Shown: piece by piece, positions 8,228 to 16,857 of the stretch
How the letters are laid out: every line of letters begins with the position of its first letter
Numbering within the stretch: the first letter of the stretch is position 1
Assembly (NCBI GenBank): GCA_017466125.1
Contig: JAFTUS010000044.1
Location: 1 to 63,517 of the forward strand
Origin: Lentisphaeria bacterium
GTDB taxonomy: Bacteria; Verrucomicrobiota; Lentisphaeria; Victivallales; Victivallaceae
Length of the DNA: 63,517 nucleotides
Reading direction: 5' to 3'
Translations under genes and position numbers: made by a program
Notes under the pieces: model-generated
The model's database searches: none
The model's input: only the letters and a program-made list of their open reading frames with translations
Told to the model about the DNA's origin: nothing

Positions 8228-10102
8228 ATGTCACAGAATACAAAATTTGTCTGGCGGGACAACGAAGTTCCGGAAGAACTGCTGGAACTTCTGCGCACCA
8301 TCGAAGAAGAATATCCCGTCTCCGATACCGGCAGAGGGTTGAAATTGAAATTCAGCCGCATCGACTCCGAAGAGACTGTTTCTAATGTCAAGCGTTCCAA
8401 AGGGGAAGTTACCGTTGAATACAGTACCATTGCCGCCGCCGCGCGCGGTATCGGCACCGCCCTTGCCGGATTGAACGGCAAAGAAACAACAGCATTCCGC
8501 ACCCTCGGCATCATGCTGGACGTCTCCCGCGGAATGGTCATGACTGTGGATCACCTCAAAATGTGGTTCCGCCGTCTGGCTCTCGCCGGTTACAATATGG
8601 TCATGCTCTATGCGGAAGATGTCTACGAACTGCCCGGAGAACCTTTCTTCGGCCGTATGCGCGGAGCCTATTCCGCCGCAGAGATCCGCGAATTGGATGC
8701 CTATGCAAAAAATCTCGGCATCGAACTTGTCGGCTGTATTCAGACGCTCGGACACCTTGAGCAGATCCTCCGTTGGGAAGGGGCTTACGGCAAAATCACC
8801 GATACCAACCGGGAAGTACTGGTGGATGAACCCGAAACCTATAAACTTATTGAAAAAATGCTCCGTTTCTGGAGCGAAAACCTCTCCAGCCGCCGCATCC
8901 ATATCGGCATGGACGAAACTCAAAGCCTTGGACGGGGAATGTTCATGAACCGGCACGGTTATGAAAATCCTTTTGAAATTTTCAACCGCCACCTGACCAA
9001 AGTCAACGATATCTGCAAAGCCAACGGCCTGAAGCCCATGATCTGGTCCGACATGTACTTCCGTTTCGGCAACGAACAGCATGAATACTATCAGTGGGAC
9101 AGTCCCATTCCGAAAACCATTCAGGAGCGTATCCCCAAAGATGTAAATCTGGTTTTCTGGGACTACTATCATGCAGATACCAACACCTATGAACAGATGA
9201 TCAAACGTCACCGCAGCATCGGCTTTGAGCCGATCATGGGTTCCGGCATCTGGACATGGCTCCGTCTGTGGTATGACCACAACCAGACGATGCGGGCAGT
9301 CATCCCCTGTATTTCCACCTGCCGGAAACTGAAGGTCAGAGAACTCTTCTTTACCATGTGGGGCGATGACGGCGGATACTGCAACTACGATTCCTCACTG
9401 GCAGGAATCATCCGCAGTGCCGACCTTGCCTATGGCGTGTCTTCCACCGATGAAGAACCTTCCCGCGACCGTTTTGAAGCGATTTGTATGGCCAATTACG
9501 ATGCCGTCATCACCGGTTCCAAACTCTACGAACCGCTCGACGGCAACGACTTCATGCCCTCTCAAATCATCTGGGATGACCCCCTCATGGGTATCTACTA
9601 TGATGAATGTACCAAAAAACTCGGTGCGGATTTCGCCTTGAAACTGATCGACCGCTGCGAAGAACTGCTCTGCGATCTGCTGCCGCATCAGGAGGAGGCG
9701 GCAGCCGGAGACTTTGAGCATCTGACCAATATCCTGGTGCTGCTCATCAAAAAATTGGAGTTCCGCGGACTGCTGCTGGATGCCTACGCTCACGATGACC
9801 GTATCGCTCTGCGGCAGCTTGCCGTCTCCGTCATTCCGGCTGTGATCACCGCCATGCAGGAGTTCGACGCCAGTTTCCGCGCCCAGTGGCTCGACTGCGC
9901 CAAGCCCTTCGGACTGGAAGTGACCCAACTCCGCAACGCCGGTCAGATCGCCCGTTTGGAAGAGACTGCCTTGCGTATCCGTGAATATCTGGATGATCAG
10001 GTCAATCAGATCGATGAACTGGAGGCCCGTACTCCCACGGACATTCAGAACAACTTCAACACTTACAAGTTCATTTCAACCAGTTTCACCAACCGCTTTT
10101 AA
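8228..10102 (+). CDS. Glycoside hydrolase family 20-like beta-N-acetylhexosaminidase
   Basis: 624 residues without a signal peptide, so cytoplasmic. After a short alpha/beta domain of the type that precedes GH20 barrels, the barrel begins around residue 92 (RTLGIMLDVSRG) and contains the GH20 acid pair in HIGMDET (Asp229-Glu230), where the aspartate orients the substrate acetamido group and the glutamate is the acid. GHLEQILRWEGAYG and PMIWSDMYFR are further barrel motifs. The C-terminal 200 residues form a helical domain I do not recognise. It probably cleaves terminal GlcNAc or GalNAc from imported oligosaccharides and could feed nagA. The start follows AAGGAAAAAG. Confidence 0.82.
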   Translation: MSQNTKFVWRDNEVPEELLELLRTIEEEYPVSDTGRGLKLKFSRIDSEETVSNVKRSKGEVTVEYSTIAAAARGIGTALAGLNGKETTAFRTLGIMLDVSRGMVMTVDHLKMWFRRLALAGYNMVMLYAEDVYELPGEPFFGRMRGAYSAAEIRELDAYAKNLGIELVGCIQTLGHLEQILRWEGAYGKITDTNREVLVDEPETYKLIEKMLRFWSENLSSRRIHIGMDETQSLGRGMFMNRHGYENPFEIFNRHLTKVNDICKANGLKPMIWSDMYFRFGNEQHEYYQWDSPIPKTIQERIPKDVNLVFWDYYHADTNTYEQMIKRHRSIGFEPIMGSGIWTWLRLWYDHNQTMRAVIPCISTCRKLKVRELFFTMWGDDGGYCNYDSSLAGIIRSADLAYGVSSTDEEPSRDRFEAICMANYDAVITGSKLYEPLDGNDFMPSQIIWDDPLMGIYYDECTKKLGADFALKLIDRCEELLCDLLPHQEEAAAGDFEHLTNILVLLIKKLEFRGLLLDAYAHDDRIALRQLAVSVIPAVITAMQEFDASFRAQWLDCAKPFGLEVTQLRNAGQIARLEETALRIREYLDDQVNQIDELEARTPTDIQNNFNTYKFISTSFTNRF

Positions 10103-10113
10103 GGAGGAGATTT

Positions 10114-10419
10114 ATGATCCACGTAATTGCCCAACGGGAAATTCTGCCCGGCTGTATGGAAAAATTTCTTAAAATCTTAATGGAAAATATTCCGAACGTT
10201 CTCGCAGAAGAGGGGTGTATCCGTTATGAACCCTGTTTCGACATCGAAGATGGTCCCGATGCCGACAAAACCGGCAAAAGCATCACGTTTGTCGAAACGT
10301 GGGAGTCCGAAGAGCATCTCAAGGCGCATCTGCAAAGCAAGCACATGCTCGCCTATGTGGAGGCCGTAAAACCGCTGTGCGGCGAAGGCAGAAGTCTCAG
10401 GATCGTCCGCCCCTGCTAA
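10114..10419 (+). CDS. Antibiotic-biosynthesis-monooxygenase-fold protein (YgiN-like)
   Basis: 101 residues with the ferredoxin-like ABM pattern: IHVIAQREILPGCMEKFLKIL, EEGCIRYEPC and FVETWESEEHLKAHLQSKHM. Characterised relatives are quinol monooxygenases (YgiN) or the autoinducer-2 enzyme LsrG; many have no known substrate. A strong AAGGAGGAG site precedes the ATG, 11 bases after the GH20 gene, suggesting one transcript. Because LsrG-like proteins act in sugar-phosphate contexts, either role is possible. Confidence 0.75.
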   Translation: MIHVIAQREILPGCMEKFLKILMENIPNVLAEEGCIRYEPCFDIEDGPDADKTGKSITFVETWESEEHLKAHLQSKHMLAYVEAVKPLCGEGRSLRIVRPC

Positions 10420-10433
10420 GCACAAACGTTGAC

Positions 10434-10474
10434 AAAAAACTCCTGTGTGTTTCACCAACATACAGGAGTTTTTT
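10434..10474 (+). terminator. Long hairpin ending in T run; overlaps the next ribosome site
   Basis: AAAAAACTCCTGT (10434-10446) pairs with ACAGGAGTTTTTT (10462-10474), and the inner bases extend the stem to about 18 bp with a 5-base loop. It has terminator form, yet its 3' arm is the AGGAG ribosome site of the gene that starts at 10475. It may therefore act as a terminator, a translation lock, or both. Confidence 0.8.
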
Positions 10475-10879
10475 ATGTACACTGAAGAAGAAATCACTCA
10501 GAAAATCGCCGATGCGGAAAAATACCGTCTTTCCGGGCGGCACTTACTCAACGACCGTGCCGCCGTCAAACTGGAGTGTAACGGCATCGGTGCGGCGTGG
10601 ATGCCGGACTCGCTGCGCAAAACGATCGGTGCATTGCACCCCTCTCTGATCCTTGCCGCCGACATCCATGACCGTCGTTATTCCATCGGCGGAACATCTT
10701 CCGACCGGCAAGCGGCGGACGAAGAATTCAAAGAGAACTGTTTCCGCATCATCACAGAAAAATACCGCTGGTACAACCCCGGAAGATTTTTCCTGAAACG
10801 GCAAACACTCCGCTTTTACAATATACTGCGTCTTTTCGGCAGTATGGCATGGAACAATGCGGGGGGAAATCATGAGTGA
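10475..10879 (+). CDS. Phospholipase-A2-like small protein (phage-type)
   Basis: 134 residues from the ATG at 10475; an upstream GTG would place the N-terminus inside the hairpin. The pattern resembles prokaryotic/phage phospholipase A2 domains: a calcium-loop-like CNGIG at 35-39, then the catalytic-type dyad in AADIHDRRYSIGG (His65-Asp66), then AADEEFKENC. No signal peptide is seen. Such genes are common in phages and in phage-derived gene sets. It overlaps the next gene by 8 bases. The enzymatic role is inferred from motif spacing only; it could be a lysis-associated or envelope-acting protein. Confidence 0.55.
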   Translation: MYTEEEITQKIADAEKYRLSGRHLLNDRAAVKLECNGIGAAWMPDSLRKTIGALHPSLILAADIHDRRYSIGGTSSDRQAADEEFKENCFRIITEKYRWYNPGRFFLKRQTLRFYNILRLFGSMAWNNAGGNHE

Positions 10880-11075
10880 AGCATGGGCGATCACCGTATT
10901 GACCGCCGCCCTCGGCTGGGCGGCATGGGAATTGAGGGCGATCAGAAACACCCTCAACCGCTTCGTCAACAAAGAAGACTGCTCCGCCGCCATGAACGGC
11001 CATTGTCTTGAGATCCGCAATCTGTGGAGCGAAACCCGCAAACAGGGGGAACGGATCGCCCGTCTCGAAAAGTAG
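10872..11075 (+). CDS. Small single-span membrane protein with coiled coil (holin/spanin-like)
   Basis: 67 residues. An N-terminal hydrophobic segment (AWAITVLTAALGWAAWEL) is followed by a charged helical tail with two cysteines, ending in KQGERIARLEK. This layout is seen in phage holin-accessory and spanin-like proteins. It starts inside the end of the phospholipase-like gene with GGGGGG upstream, so the two are coupled. I do not recognise a named family. Confidence 0.6.
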   Translation: MSEAWAITVLTAALGWAAWELRAIRNTLNRFVNKEDCSAAMNGHCLEIRNLWSETRKQGERIARLEK

Positions 11076-11170
11076 TTTTTAATATCTGACAATAAGAAAC
11101 GTTCTGCGCAGCAGGCCGTGAACAACGTCTCCGCAACAGTCCATTTTTACAGATAAGTACAGCAATAGAA

Positions 11171-11198
11171 TTGTATTTTTTATTTTGTGTGCTATTTT
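11171..11198 (+). promoter_or_regulatory. Promoter of the aldolase-mannosidase operon
   Basis: TTGTAT (11171-11176), 16 bp, TATTTT (11193-11198), in the A+T-rich gap before the aldolase gene. Weaker than the other promoters in the window. Confidence 0.5.
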
Positions 11199-11240
11199 AT
11201 ATAAATACATCTGTATATCAAAACAAAAGGAGATTTTATC

Positions 11241-12080
11241 ATGGCTTTATGCAGAATGGACGACCTGATGATCCAGGCTCGCAAACAGGGGATCGCACTC
11301 GGTGCTTTTGAGTGCTGGGACAGTTTGAATATTCAAGGCATCGCTCAGGCTGCCGCGAAATGCAAAACTCCGGTGATCTTTCAGGCGACCGCCATGGAAT
11401 ACACCCCCATCGGCGGCGCAGAGGCTCTTGCCTGCATGGTGAACTTCTATATCAAACGCTATGACATCGACGCCGCGCTGCACCTCGACCACGGCAACAA
11501 TCTGGAACAGGTCGATGAATGTCTCAAAGCCGGTTTCTCTTCTGTGATGCTCGATGCCTCCATCATGTCTTTTGAAGATAACGCCCGTCTCTCCGCCGAA
11601 GCCGCCAAAATGGCTCACGCTTACAACGCCTCCTGCGAAGCCGAACTCGGCCACGTCGGCGGCGGTGACGGCGGCGAAGGCACCGAATCCGTTCTGACCG
11701 TCCCCGAAGAAGCCGAAGAGTTCGTCCGCCGTACCAACGTGGACTGCCTCGCTGTTGCCATCGGCACTGTTCACGGTGATTACAAGGGCAAACCCGAACT
11801 CCGTCTCGACCGTCTTGCCGCCATTGCAGACAAAGTTTCTCTGCCGCTGGTGCTTCACGGCGGTTCCGGCACTCCTCCCGAACTGCTGCAGGAGGCCATC
11901 CGTCTCGGCATTGCCAAAATCAATATCTACACCGACATCAACAAGGCGTTCCTCGCCGGTATCGAAGATGCCCGTTCCCGCCTGACCCCGTCTCTTGCCG
12001 GAAACTTCTATGTTCCTGTCCGCGAAGCCCTTATCGCCAAGACAGAAGAACTTATCAAACTTTTCCGCAGAGGTCAATAA
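11241..12080 (+). CDS. Class II ketose-bisphosphate aldolase (GatY/KbaY/Fba-like)
   Basis: 279 residues. Class II zinc aldolase motifs are clear: LHLDHGNNLEQVDECLKAGF (zinc ligand His in LDHG), EAELGHVGGGDGG, AIGTVHGDYKG and VLHGGSG. These enzymes cleave fructose- or tagatose-1,6-bisphosphate, or ketose-1-phosphates, into dihydroxyacetone phosphate and an aldehyde. Sequence cannot separate these. Its stop shares a base with the start of the PfkB kinase (TAATG), and the next genes are a lyxose/mannose isomerase and a mannosidase, so the substrate probably derives from mannose or lyxose. AAAGGAG precedes the ATG. Confidence 0.88.
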   Translation: MALCRMDDLMIQARKQGIALGAFECWDSLNIQGIAQAAAKCKTPVIFQATAMEYTPIGGAEALACMVNFYIKRYDIDAALHLDHGNNLEQVDECLKAGFSSVMLDASIMSFEDNARLSAEAAKMAHAYNASCEAELGHVGGGDGGEGTESVLTVPEEAEEFVRRTNVDCLAVAIGTVHGDYKGKPELRLDRLAAIADKVSLPLVLHGGSGTPPELLQEAIRLGIAKINIYTDINKAFLAGIEDARSRLTPSLAGNFYVPVREALIAKTEELIKLFRRGQ

Positions 12081-13105
12081 TGATCGGTATCATCGGCTAT
12101 CTCTGTATGGATGTGTTTCCTGATCTCGGTCAGGAACCTTTCGCCTACGTTCCCGGAATGCTCCGCGAAGTCGGCTCTGCCCCCGGACACCCGGGCGGCA
12201 CGGTCGGCAACACCGGCGGCGCACTTTGCCGTCTGCGCGAAAACGTCCGCCTCGGCTGCGCCGTGGGCGATGACCTCTGGGGAACGCTTATCATGCACGA
12301 ACTCAAGGAGATCGCAGCACAGGCAAACGCCGATCTGCGGGCGATCGAATTCAAAGGGGAGTCCTCCGGTTACTCTCTGGTGCTGAACCCCGCCAATCAG
12401 GATCGTATGTTTCTGGTCTGCCGGGGCGTCAACGACTGCCTGACCTCCGATTCGTTTGACGACTCTTTCCTTGACGGACTGAATATTCTCCACTTCGGTT
12501 ATCCCTCGCTTTGCAAGGGAATGGCGGAACGGGACGGCGATGAAACCAAAAAACTCTTTCAACGCTGCCGTGCAAAGGGGATCCTGACCTCTCTGGATCT
12601 CTCTCTGCCCTCGCCGGATACGTGGTTCTACACGCTGGACTGGATCAGCGTGCTGAAAAATGTTCTGCCGGAAACGGATCTTTTCTGTCCCAGCATCGAC
12701 GAACTGCGCTTCATGCTCAAGATGCCGACCGAAAGCCCCGATGAACTTATCAATACCGCTCTGGCTATGGGCGCAAAAGCGGTCTTCCTTAAAATGGGTG
12801 CAGAAGGCATCCTCTTCGGCTCTGCCGATACTGCTGAAACCGCAGAGGTCTTTGCCCGTTTCGGCAGCGGCGCATGGCGCGGCGAGCGGCACATGGTCAA
12901 GCCCTTCCCGGTGAAGGTGGTCGGCACGACCGGTGCCGGGGACTCCTCCATCGCCGGTATGCTCTGCGGCATCTCCCACGGATTTTGCGCTCTCGATGCA
13001 GTAAAATTCGCCTCACGGGTCGCCTCTTACAGCATCTCCGCCATGGACTCCCTCTCCGGAATTCCCACTTATGAACAAATTATAGAAAAGGATGATTGGA
13101 AATGA
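12080..13105 (+). CDS. PfkB-family carbohydrate kinase
   Basis: 341 residues. The PfkB (ribokinase) fold is shown by GGTVGNTGGALCRL near 35 and the C-terminal signature VGTTGAGDSSIAGML around 282, which holds the catalytic aspartate and anion hole. The central PSIDELRFML matches the sugar-kinase pattern. Likely substrates in context are fructose, xylulose, or the corresponding ketose phosphates produced by the neighbouring isomerase. It overlaps both neighbours (TAATG upstream, ATGA downstream), strong evidence of a single pathway unit. Confidence 0.85.
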   Translation: MIGIIGYLCMDVFPDLGQEPFAYVPGMLREVGSAPGHPGGTVGNTGGALCRLRENVRLGCAVGDDLWGTLIMHELKEIAAQANADLRAIEFKGESSGYSLVLNPANQDRMFLVCRGVNDCLTSDSFDDSFLDGLNILHFGYPSLCKGMAERDGDETKKLFQRCRAKGILTSLDLSLPSPDTWFYTLDWISVLKNVLPETDLFCPSIDELRFMLKMPTESPDELINTALAMGAKAVFLKMGAEGILFGSADTAETAEVFARFGSGAWRGERHMVKPFPVKVVGTTGAGDSSIAGMLCGISHGFCALDAVKFASRVASYSISAMDSLSGIPTYEQIIEKDDWK

Positions 13106-13797
13106 AACGTTCTGAAATCAACAGAGAAATCAAAAAAGCAGAGGCTTTCTTCGCCTCTTTCAATTTCAAACTGCCCAAATTCGCCTCATGGACTCTTGAG
13201 GACTGGGACAAACACGGTGATGAAATCCAGGAAATCTTCGACTGCGAACTGGGCTGGGATCTCACCGACTTCGGCAGAGGCAACTTCGCCAAAGACGGTC
13301 TTTTGCTTTTCACCATCCGCAACGGGATCATGGGTTCAGACAAATACACAAAACCCTATGCCGAAAAACTGATGATCTCCCGCAGTGAACAAATTACACT
13401 CATGCACTGTCACGTCTACAAACAGGAAGATATCATCAACCGCGGCGGCGGCCGTCTGGTCTTTGAACTTTACAACCGCAAGGGCGATACCCTCGAACTC
13501 GACGATACCCCTGTTGAACTGGTGCGGGACGGCGAAAAACTGGTCATCCCTGCCGGCGGTCAACTCATTCTCGAACCCGGCGAAAGCGTCACCCTTCCCC
13601 AGAACGTGTTCCACAAGTTCTATGCCGAAAAAGGCAGTGACGTGATGATCGGCGAAGTCTCCTGTGTCAACGATGACCACAACGACAACGTCTTTCACGA
13701 ACCCCAACTGCGCTTCCCCGTGATCGAGGAAGATGAGGCCCCGTACCGTCTGCTGGTCTGCGACTACAAGAATTATCTGAAAAATCGAAAGGGCTGA
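13102..13797 (+). CDS. D-lyxose ketol-isomerase (mannose isomerase type)
   Basis: 231 residues from the ATG at 13102. It matches the cupin-fold D-lyxose isomerase family (YdaE-like): WDLTDFGRGNF near 51, the metal-binding EQITLMHCHVYKQEDIINRGGG with paired histidines, and VFHKFYAEKG near 170. Known members convert D-lyxose to D-xylulose and D-mannose to D-fructose. The following gene is a beta-mannosidase, so mannose is the likelier physiological substrate here. Translation is coupled to the kinase by ATGA. Confidence 0.88.
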   Translation: MKRSEINREIKKAEAFFASFNFKLPKFASWTLEDWDKHGDEIQEIFDCELGWDLTDFGRGNFAKDGLLLFTIRNGIMGSDKYTKPYAEKLMISRSEQITLMHCHVYKQEDIINRGGGRLVFELYNRKGDTLELDDTPVELVRDGEKLVIPAGGQLILEPGESVTLPQNVFHKFYAEKGSDVMIGEVSCVNDDHNDNVFHEPQLRFPVIEEDEAPYRLLVCDYKNYLKNRKG

Positions 13798-13803
13798 TTT
13801 TTT

Positions 13804-16134
13804 ATGACAAAGTGTTCATTGAATGGGGAATGGAAAGTCTCATTTATTCACCCGGAAACAAATGAAAAATATGTTATCCCCGCAATGGTTCCCGGTAATA
13901 TTGAATTGGATTTGGAGCGTGCCGGTTTGATATCCGACCCGCTTGCCCCGGACGACGAACACCCCTGCCGCTGGGTAGAATTCGCAGATTGGGATTTTGA
14001 ACGGGAGTTCGATTATAACGGGCTTCCGGACGGCATGGAAAAGGCGATGCTGAATTTTGAAGGCATCGACACCGTTGCTGATATTTTTCTCAACGGCGAA
14101 AAATTGATGTACTGCGAAAATATGCACATCACCCACAGTGCTGATGTGACAGAAAAACTGAAAACCGGCAAAAATAAACTGCTGGTTCGCATCTACGCCC
14201 CGGAATTTGCCGCCCGCAAATACGGCGTTCATGCTCCGTTTCAGTACGCCCCCCGTCTTTCAAACTCCTACTTGCGCAAGGCACGTCACATGTGGGGCTG
14301 GGATAATGCCCCGCGCCGTCTCAGTGCCGGTATCTGGCGCAATGTGACGCTGGAATTCGTGCCGCCCATCCGCTTCAACTCGGTCTATGTTTTTACGGAC
14401 TGGGTCTACAAAGAAGAGGATAAGGCAGAACTGATCTGTCATTACAGTTTTTCCACACCCGACCGGGATCTTTCTGATTACCGTATCCGCTGCCGCATGA
14501 TCCACAAAGGAGAGTGCCATCTGGATAAGGAGTTTGCCGTCATTTACACGGAAGGTATGCTCCACTCCGGCGCGTTGATGCTGGAACACCCTGCCCTTTG
14601 GAACCCGATCGGTTTCGGGGACCCCAATCTGTACGACTTTGAACTGACTCTGACCAAAGCGGGCAAAACCGTAACGCAGGATACACAGCGCATCGGCATA
14701 CGCACCATCCGTCTGGAACGCACCGAAGTCACCACCCCGGAAGGCGACGGAGAATTCCAATTCTACTGCAACGGTGAAAAGATCTATATGCGGGGAACCA
14801 ACTGGAAACCCGTTTCCCCCTATCACTCCCAAACGCCCGCACTGACGGAAAAAGCACTGCAGCTGGCTTTGGAATGCAACTGCAACATGGTGCGAGTCTG
14901 GGGCGGCGGCATCTATGAAGATCATGATTTTTTTGATTTCTGCGATGAACACGGTTTGCTCGTCTGGCAGGATTTCATGTTTGCCTGTGAATTTCCGCCA
15001 CAGGAGGATTTCTTCAAGAAAACCGTCTACGAAGAGGCGAAATTCATTATCGAAAAATACCGCAATCACCCCTCACTTGCCGTCTGGTGCGGAGATAACG
15101 AAGATGATATGCCTTTCTTCTGGGGGGCAAAACTGCCGCGCGGCATCAAACCCGGCGACAATAAGATCACCCGTGAAGTCCTGCCGCTGGCGATCAGCAA
15201 CTTCGATCCGTCACGGGATTTCATCCCAAGTTCTCCCTATATCGCAGATGAAGCGGTCATCCGCCACTTTGCCCTGCAGGGACAGAACGATGTGGATTGT
15301 TTCGCACCGGAACAGCACATCTACTGCGGCGGCAAACTGCCTGACGGCGGTTTCCGTGAGTTTATGCGCGGTTCTGCGGCGCATTTTTCCAGCGAGATCG
15401 GTCCGATCGGCTCAAATGCCATGTCGGAAACTCCGGAGATCTATGAGCGCGAACTTCCCCGTCTGCTCCGCTTGTGGAACGTTGACCCCGAAACCGTTCC
15501 GATGGAAAATGACTTTATGACGCATCAGGCAGATCGTTACTGTGCCGTCTGGTGCAAGAGCGTACAGGAAGTGACCGGAAAAATGTTCAACCGGCAATTC
15601 ACCCCTGAAAAACCGGAAGAACTGATGAAAGCGATCAACTTCTATGTCGGTGATCTTTTCAAATTCGCCATTGAGTCGTGGCGTATTCAGAAATTCCGCC
15701 GCACCGGTATTCTCTGGTGGTCGCTGCTGGATATGTGGCCCATGGCGTTCAACTACTCCATGGTGGACTCCGGTTTCCGCAGAAAATATCCCTTTGAAGT
15801 GATCCGTCTCTCCCAGCAGCCCGTGGCATTGATGGGGGAAGAGCCGCTTTGTAACCAATTCCCGAAACTCCATGTCGTCAATGATACGGCTTATGAGCAG
15901 AAAGGGTCATACAAAGTTCTTGCAGAAGACGGCAGAGAACTCTTCAACGGCACCTTCTGCGTCGAAGCCAACGGCCGCAAAAAGTTGACAGAACTGCCTC
16001 TTGCGGGCGGGGAAGCATGTTTCCTTGAATGGGAGTGCAGAGAGTACTCCGGAAGGAACTATTTCCTCAATCCTGCCGAACCTTACGATTTTGACCGCTG
16101 CTGTGCATTGGCGGAAAAAATCCGGAAGTTGTAA
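13804..16134 (+). CDS. Beta-mannosidase-like glycoside hydrolase family 2
   Basis: 776 residues, no signal peptide, so it works on imported oligosaccharides. Domain order is sugar-binding jelly roll (about 1-185, CSLNGEWKV to RRLSAGIWRNV), immunoglobulin-like domain (about 190-310) and TIM barrel from about 310. The barrel has MRGTNWKP, MVRVWGGGIYE and the acid/base glutamate in WCGDNED (Glu433); the nucleophile is most likely Glu531 in SSEIGP. The overall pattern matches the beta-mannosidase branch, not beta-galactosidase. Only 6 bases follow the lyxose isomerase, making this the last gene of the mannose-like operon. Specificity is inferred. Confidence 0.87.
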   Translation: MTKCSLNGEWKVSFIHPETNEKYVIPAMVPGNIELDLERAGLISDPLAPDDEHPCRWVEFADWDFEREFDYNGLPDGMEKAMLNFEGIDTVADIFLNGEKLMYCENMHITHSADVTEKLKTGKNKLLVRIYAPEFAARKYGVHAPFQYAPRLSNSYLRKARHMWGWDNAPRRLSAGIWRNVTLEFVPPIRFNSVYVFTDWVYKEEDKAELICHYSFSTPDRDLSDYRIRCRMIHKGECHLDKEFAVIYTEGMLHSGALMLEHPALWNPIGFGDPNLYDFELTLTKAGKTVTQDTQRIGIRTIRLERTEVTTPEGDGEFQFYCNGEKIYMRGTNWKPVSPYHSQTPALTEKALQLALECNCNMVRVWGGGIYEDHDFFDFCDEHGLLVWQDFMFACEFPPQEDFFKKTVYEEAKFIIEKYRNHPSLAVWCGDNEDDMPFFWGAKLPRGIKPGDNKITREVLPLAISNFDPSRDFIPSSPYIADEAVIRHFALQGQNDVDCFAPEQHIYCGGKLPDGGFREFMRGSAAHFSSEIGPIGSNAMSETPEIYERELPRLLRLWNVDPETVPMENDFMTHQADRYCAVWCKSVQEVTGKMFNRQFTPEKPEELMKAINFYVGDLFKFAIESWRIQKFRRTGILWWSLLDMWPMAFNYSMVDSGFRRKYPFEVIRLSQQPVALMGEEPLCNQFPKLHVVNDTAYEQKGSYKVLAEDGRELFNGTFCVEANGRKKLTELPLAGGEACFLEWECREYSGRNYFLNPAEPYDFDRCCALAEKIRKL

Positions 16135-16207
16135 GCCGCATGTTTACGAAGAGGAGAGTTTTTCAGAAGTTTCACCGGATTTTATATCCAAAAAACGGAA
16201 TTTTGAT

Positions 16208-16235
16208 TTGATTTCTTCCGGAAATGTGATATAAT
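16208..16235 (+). promoter_or_regulatory. Promoter of mcsA-mcsB
   Basis: TTGATT (16208-16213), 16 bp, TATAAT (16230-16235). The ATG of mcsA is 37 bases further on. No CtsR-type heptad repeat is seen around it. Confidence 0.65.
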
Positions 16236-16272
16236 TCCAATGAAGAACGTTTTATTGCAGGAGGAGAGTATT

Positions 16273-16857
16273 ATGTTATGTGAACTTTGCAAAAAGAATG
16301 AGGCGACCGTCCATCTCAAAGAATTCCGTGAAAACGGAGTCCGCCTTTTGCATATTTGCGTGGAGTGTGCCGCCAAAAAGGAAAAAGAGAGCAACTTGCA
16401 TGCTTTCGGCTTCAATCTTGCCGAAGTCCTCTTCAACATTGAACAATCCATCGAAAAGGCAGTGGAGAAAAAGGCGAACAAAGAGACGCCGGATACCCCC
16501 GGTGCCCCTGCTTCCTCTTCCCCTGTTTGCCAAACCTGCGGCTGGACGGCTGAAAAACTCCAGCAGAGCGGCGGACGCCTCGGATGCGGCAACTGTTATA
16601 AAACATTCGCCCATCTGATACAGGATGCGATAGATCGGGTGCAATTCGGTTCGGTCCATCTGGGAAAACGTCCCCTCCGCTGCGGCAGAGTCAATACGCT
16701 GTCCCTGAAATTTGAACTTGAAAAACATCAACAGGAACTTGCCGAACTCATCAAACGCGAAGAGTATGAAGCCGCCGCCGTCTGCCGGGACAAAATACTG
16801 CAATTGAAAACAGAAATCGCCGCCGGAAACAAAACTCAGGAGGCCGATCATGAATGA
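16273..16857 (+). CDS. mcsA: McsA-like activator of protein arginine kinase
   Basis: 194 residues from the ATG at 16273 (AGGAGGAGAG upstream). Two zinc-binding modules are visible, CELC with CVEC (residues 2-40) and CQTC with CGNC (around 86-110). The C-terminus holds a UVR motif, KHQQELAELIKREEYEAAAVCRDKI. In Bacillota McsA binds and activates the arginine kinase McsB, marking proteins for ClpCP. It overlaps mcsB by 8 bases, as expected. The linker between the zinc modules is long and rich in Lys, Glu, Pro and Ala. Confidence 0.88.
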   Translation: MLCELCKKNEATVHLKEFRENGVRLLHICVECAAKKEKESNLHAFGFNLAEVLFNIEQSIEKAVEKKANKETPDTPGAPASSSPVCQTCGWTAEKLQQSGGRLGCGNCYKTFAHLIQDAIDRVQFGSVHLGKRPLRCGRVNTLSLKFELEKHQQELAELIKREEYEAAAVCRDKILQLKTEIAAGNKTQEADHE

